DNA of 64,000 bases, from NCBI RefSeq assembly GCF_024320865.1, contig NZ_JANDBD010000002.1, forward strand, positions 62,001 to 126,000, given 5' to 3'. Every line of letters starts with the position of its first letter. The first letter of the stretch is position 1. This document shows, one piece after another, positions 62,359-64,000 of the stretch. Below the pieces are notes generated by a model. The model saw nothing but the letters and a program-made list of their open reading frames with translations, did no database searches and was not told the origin of the DNA. Source of the DNA: Mycolicibacterium arenosum (lineage in GTDB: Bacteria > Actinomycetota > Actinomycetes > Mycobacteriales > Mycobacteriaceae). A program made the translations under genes and the position numbers.

Positions 62359-63567
62359 TCAGCGGATCTGGAGGGTCATGGGCAGGTGGGCGAACCCGCG
62401 GACGTTGCTCGAATGCACGCGGACCGAGTTGGTCTCGTCCACGTCGTATCCGCGGATGCGCTTGAAGAGTTCGTCGAGCGCCACCCTGGCCTCCATGCGG
62501 GCCAGGTGCGCGCCGAGGCAGAAATGGGCGCCGCTGCCGAAGCTCTGCAGTTTCGCCCCGATGTCGCGACCGATGACGAAGTCGTCGGGGTTCTCGAAGG
62601 CGCGCTCGTCGCGGTGCGCGGAGCCCGGCAGCAGCAGCAGGACGTCGCCATCCGGTATCACGGTGTCGTAGAACGTCAGCTCGCCCTGAACCGTGCGCGC
62701 CAGGATCTGGCTCGACGTGTCGTAGCGCAGGGTCTCCTCGACCCAGAGCGGGATCCGGCTGGCGTCGTCGTAGAGCGGGGCGATCTGGTCGGGGTTCTTG
62801 TAGCCCCAGAACGCCGCGTTCGCAAGCAGTTTGGTGGTTGTCTCGTTGCCTGCGATCACCATCAGGAACATGAAACCGAGCACTTCGTCGTCGGTGAGCC
62901 GGTCGCCGTCGATCTCGGCTTCCAGCAGCGCGGTGGTGAGATCGTCCGACGGCTTCCTGCGCCGTTCGGCGACCATCTCCTGGTAGTAGACGATCAGGTT
63001 GATCGACGCTTCGATGGCCTCCTTGGGGACGTCGGTGACGCCCTCGTCGCGGTGCATCACGCCGTCGGCCCAGGCGCGCACCCGCACGCGGTCGGCGTCG
63101 GGCACGCCCATCAGTTCGGAGATGACGTCCATGGGCAGCTTGCCTGCGAACTCGTCGACGTAGTCGACCGTCTCGCCCGATGCGGCCATCTCCACCATGG
63201 TGTCGAGGTGCTTCAGTGCGATCTCGGTGACCCGCGGTTCGAGCTCGCGAATCCGCCTGGGCGTGAAGCCCTTCGACACCAGGGTCCGCAGGCGCAGGTG
63301 ATCCGGATCGTCCATGGCCAGGAAGCTCATGGTCTTCGCCGCGTGCGGTCCGCGTGACGCGGGATCCAGCGAGACGCCGAACTTGTTCGACAGCGTCACG
63401 CTGTTGCGGAACCCGGCCAGCACGTCCTTGTGCCGCGAGAGCGCCCAGAAACCGAGCTCCTCGTTGCGGTACAGCGGGGCCTCGTCACGCAACCGCTTGT
63501 AGTACGGGTACGGGTCCTCGTGGAAGTCGTAGTTGTACGGATCGAGTGCGACGTCAGAGACGGTCAT
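62359..63567 (-). CDS. cyp123: Cytochrome P450 CYP123
   Basis: The 402-residue P450 has AGNETT (239-244), ExxR (Glu278-Arg281) and haem loop FGSGAHFCLG (343-352) with Cys350. It matches Rv0766c (CYP123) in operon position and length. Its substrate has not been established. It lies 19 bp after the TetR gene in the same leftward transcript. Confidence 0.9.
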   Translation of the reverse strand: MTVSDVALDPYNYDFHEDPYPYYKRLRDEAPLYRNEELGFWALSRHKDVLAGFRNSVTLSNKFGVSLDPASRGPHAAKTMSFLAMDDPDHLRLRTLVSKGFTPRRIRELEPRVTEIALKHLDTMVEMAASGETVDYVDEFAGKLPMDVISELMGVPDADRVRVRAWADGVMHRDEGVTDVPKEAIEASINLIVYYQEMVAERRRKPSDDLTTALLEAEIDGDRLTDDEVLGFMFLMVIAGNETTTKLLANAAFWGYKNPDQIAPLYDDASRIPLWVEETLRYDTSSQILARTVQGELTFYDTVIPDGDVLLLLPGSAHRDERAFENPDDFVIGRDIGAKLQSFGSGAHFCLGAHLARMEARVALDELFKRIRGYDVDETNSVRVHSSNVRGFAHLPMTLQIR

Positions 63568-63586
63568 GTTTCTCCAAGGCTTCTGT

Positions 63587-64000
63587 TCATCGCTCGTCTC
63601 CGACGAGGAGCCCGACGACGTACGTCAGTCGGTCGGCGATCTGGTGGTAGGTGAAGACGCCGCTACCGGCGTTCACCAGCGCGCCGAAGAACGTCATCTC
63701 CAGGGCTGAGACGACGCGCGGGTCGACGTCGGGGCCGGCCGCGGAGCGGATGCGGCGGTGGATCTCGGCGCCGATGCGGTCACGGACTTTCCGCACCGTG
63801 GGGTCGGTCCCGGTGAGCAGTGCGGTCGTGCACGCGGCGGCCACTTCGGGCTCGTCGGCGACGGTCAACGCCATGGCGCGCAGTGCCTGTTCGACGCGCG
63901 TCGGCATCGGCTCGTTGACGTCGGTGAAGTAGGGCACCTGCTTGATGAGGTCGAAGTACACCTCGGCGATGAGGTGGTTCTTGGAGGAGAAGTACGTGTA
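63587..64000 (-). CDS. TetR-family regulator of the cyp123-cyp51 operon (5'-partial)
   Basis: The last 137 codons of a TetR regulator are in the window; the frame is open to the right edge, where YTYFSSKNHLIAEVYFD is the end of the helix-turn-helix domain. The rest is the helical ligand-binding part. It corresponds to Rv0767c at the head of the cyp123-SDR-cyp51 operon and probably regulates it. Confidence 0.85.
   Translation of the reverse strand, partial: YTYFSSKNHLIAEVYFDLIKQVPYFTDVNEPMPTRVEQALRAMALTVADEPEVAAACTTALLTGTDPTVRKVRDRIGAEIHRRIRSAAGPDVDPRVVSALEMTFFGALVNAGSGVFTYHQIADRLTYVVGLLVGDER

Overview
The window is high-GC actinobacterial DNA that reads as a Mycobacterium-type genome, probably an environmental or rapid-growing (Mycolicibacterium-like) species. 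Supporting evidence: a complete mce4 operon (yrbE4A-yrbE4B-mce4ABCDEF plus two Mce-associated proteins), CYP142, CYP51 and CYP123, FadD17/FadD19/FadE26/FadE27, KstR-type operators, PhoPR, and frequent GTG/TTG starts. Two blocks that lie far apart in M. tuberculosis sit side by side here: one resembling Rv3490-Rv3520c (cholesterol uptake and side-chain degradation) and one resembling Rv0757-Rv0767c (phoPR and the cyp51 operon). I recognised names from remembered family sequences; no database was searched.

Layout. 1-6.3 kb: end of an F420-type oxidoreductase, an acetoacetate-decarboxylase-fold protein, cyp142, two aminoglycoside-phosphotransferase-fold proteins, a conserved unknown and a TetR. 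6.3-10 kb: divergent echA19/fadD19 around a KstR box, then a nitronate-monooxygenase-like enzyme. 10-12.6 kb: a membrane Ser/Thr kinase whose extracellular domain is LpqN-like, beside a free LpqN-like lipoprotein. 12.7-18.9 kb: an SDR, an AraC-type remnant, fadD17-fadE27-fadE26, a KstR box, fdxD and hsd4A. 18.9-29.7 kb: two KstR boxes and the mce4 operon. 29.9-33.9 kb: otsA with a 53-codon leader gene, two paralogous small secreted proteins, an SDR and a DUF732 protein. 34-39.7 kb: a molybdenum hydroxylase cluster (large, SRPBCC/CoxG, FAD and 2Fe-2S subunits) with XdhC. 39.7-50.8 kb: an accessory stretch with a DKNYY lipoprotein, a P450-like mini-protein, a sulfotransferase, DUF1214 and DUF4185 proteins, two small ORFs, a TetR-P450 pair and a GH13 trehalose-synthase-like enzyme. 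50.8-52.75 kb: a tRNA-Thr flanked by two HNH genes (one frameshifted), the whole bracketed by a nearly perfect 365-bp direct repeat carrying a small His-rich exported protein. 52.75-64 kb: a repeat protein, phoPR with a PhoP box, a HIT protein, and the leftward adhB and cyp51 operons ending in a partial TetR.

How it fits together. Mce4/YrbE4 import sterols. CYP142 oxidises the side-chain terminus, FadD17/FadD19 activate side-chain acids to CoA esters, FadE26/FadE27, EchA19 and Hsd4A carry out beta-oxidation steps, and FdxD is a plausible electron carrier for a P450. KstR boxes at three intergenic regions tie this into one regulon. The cyp51 operon has its own ferredoxin and two P450s. The features I find most worth follow-up are the kinase-LpqN/lipoprotein pair, the tRNA-Thr/HNH/duplicated His-rich gene island, and several hidden or broken genes (a CTG-start SDR, an AraC remnant, a P450-like mini-protein).
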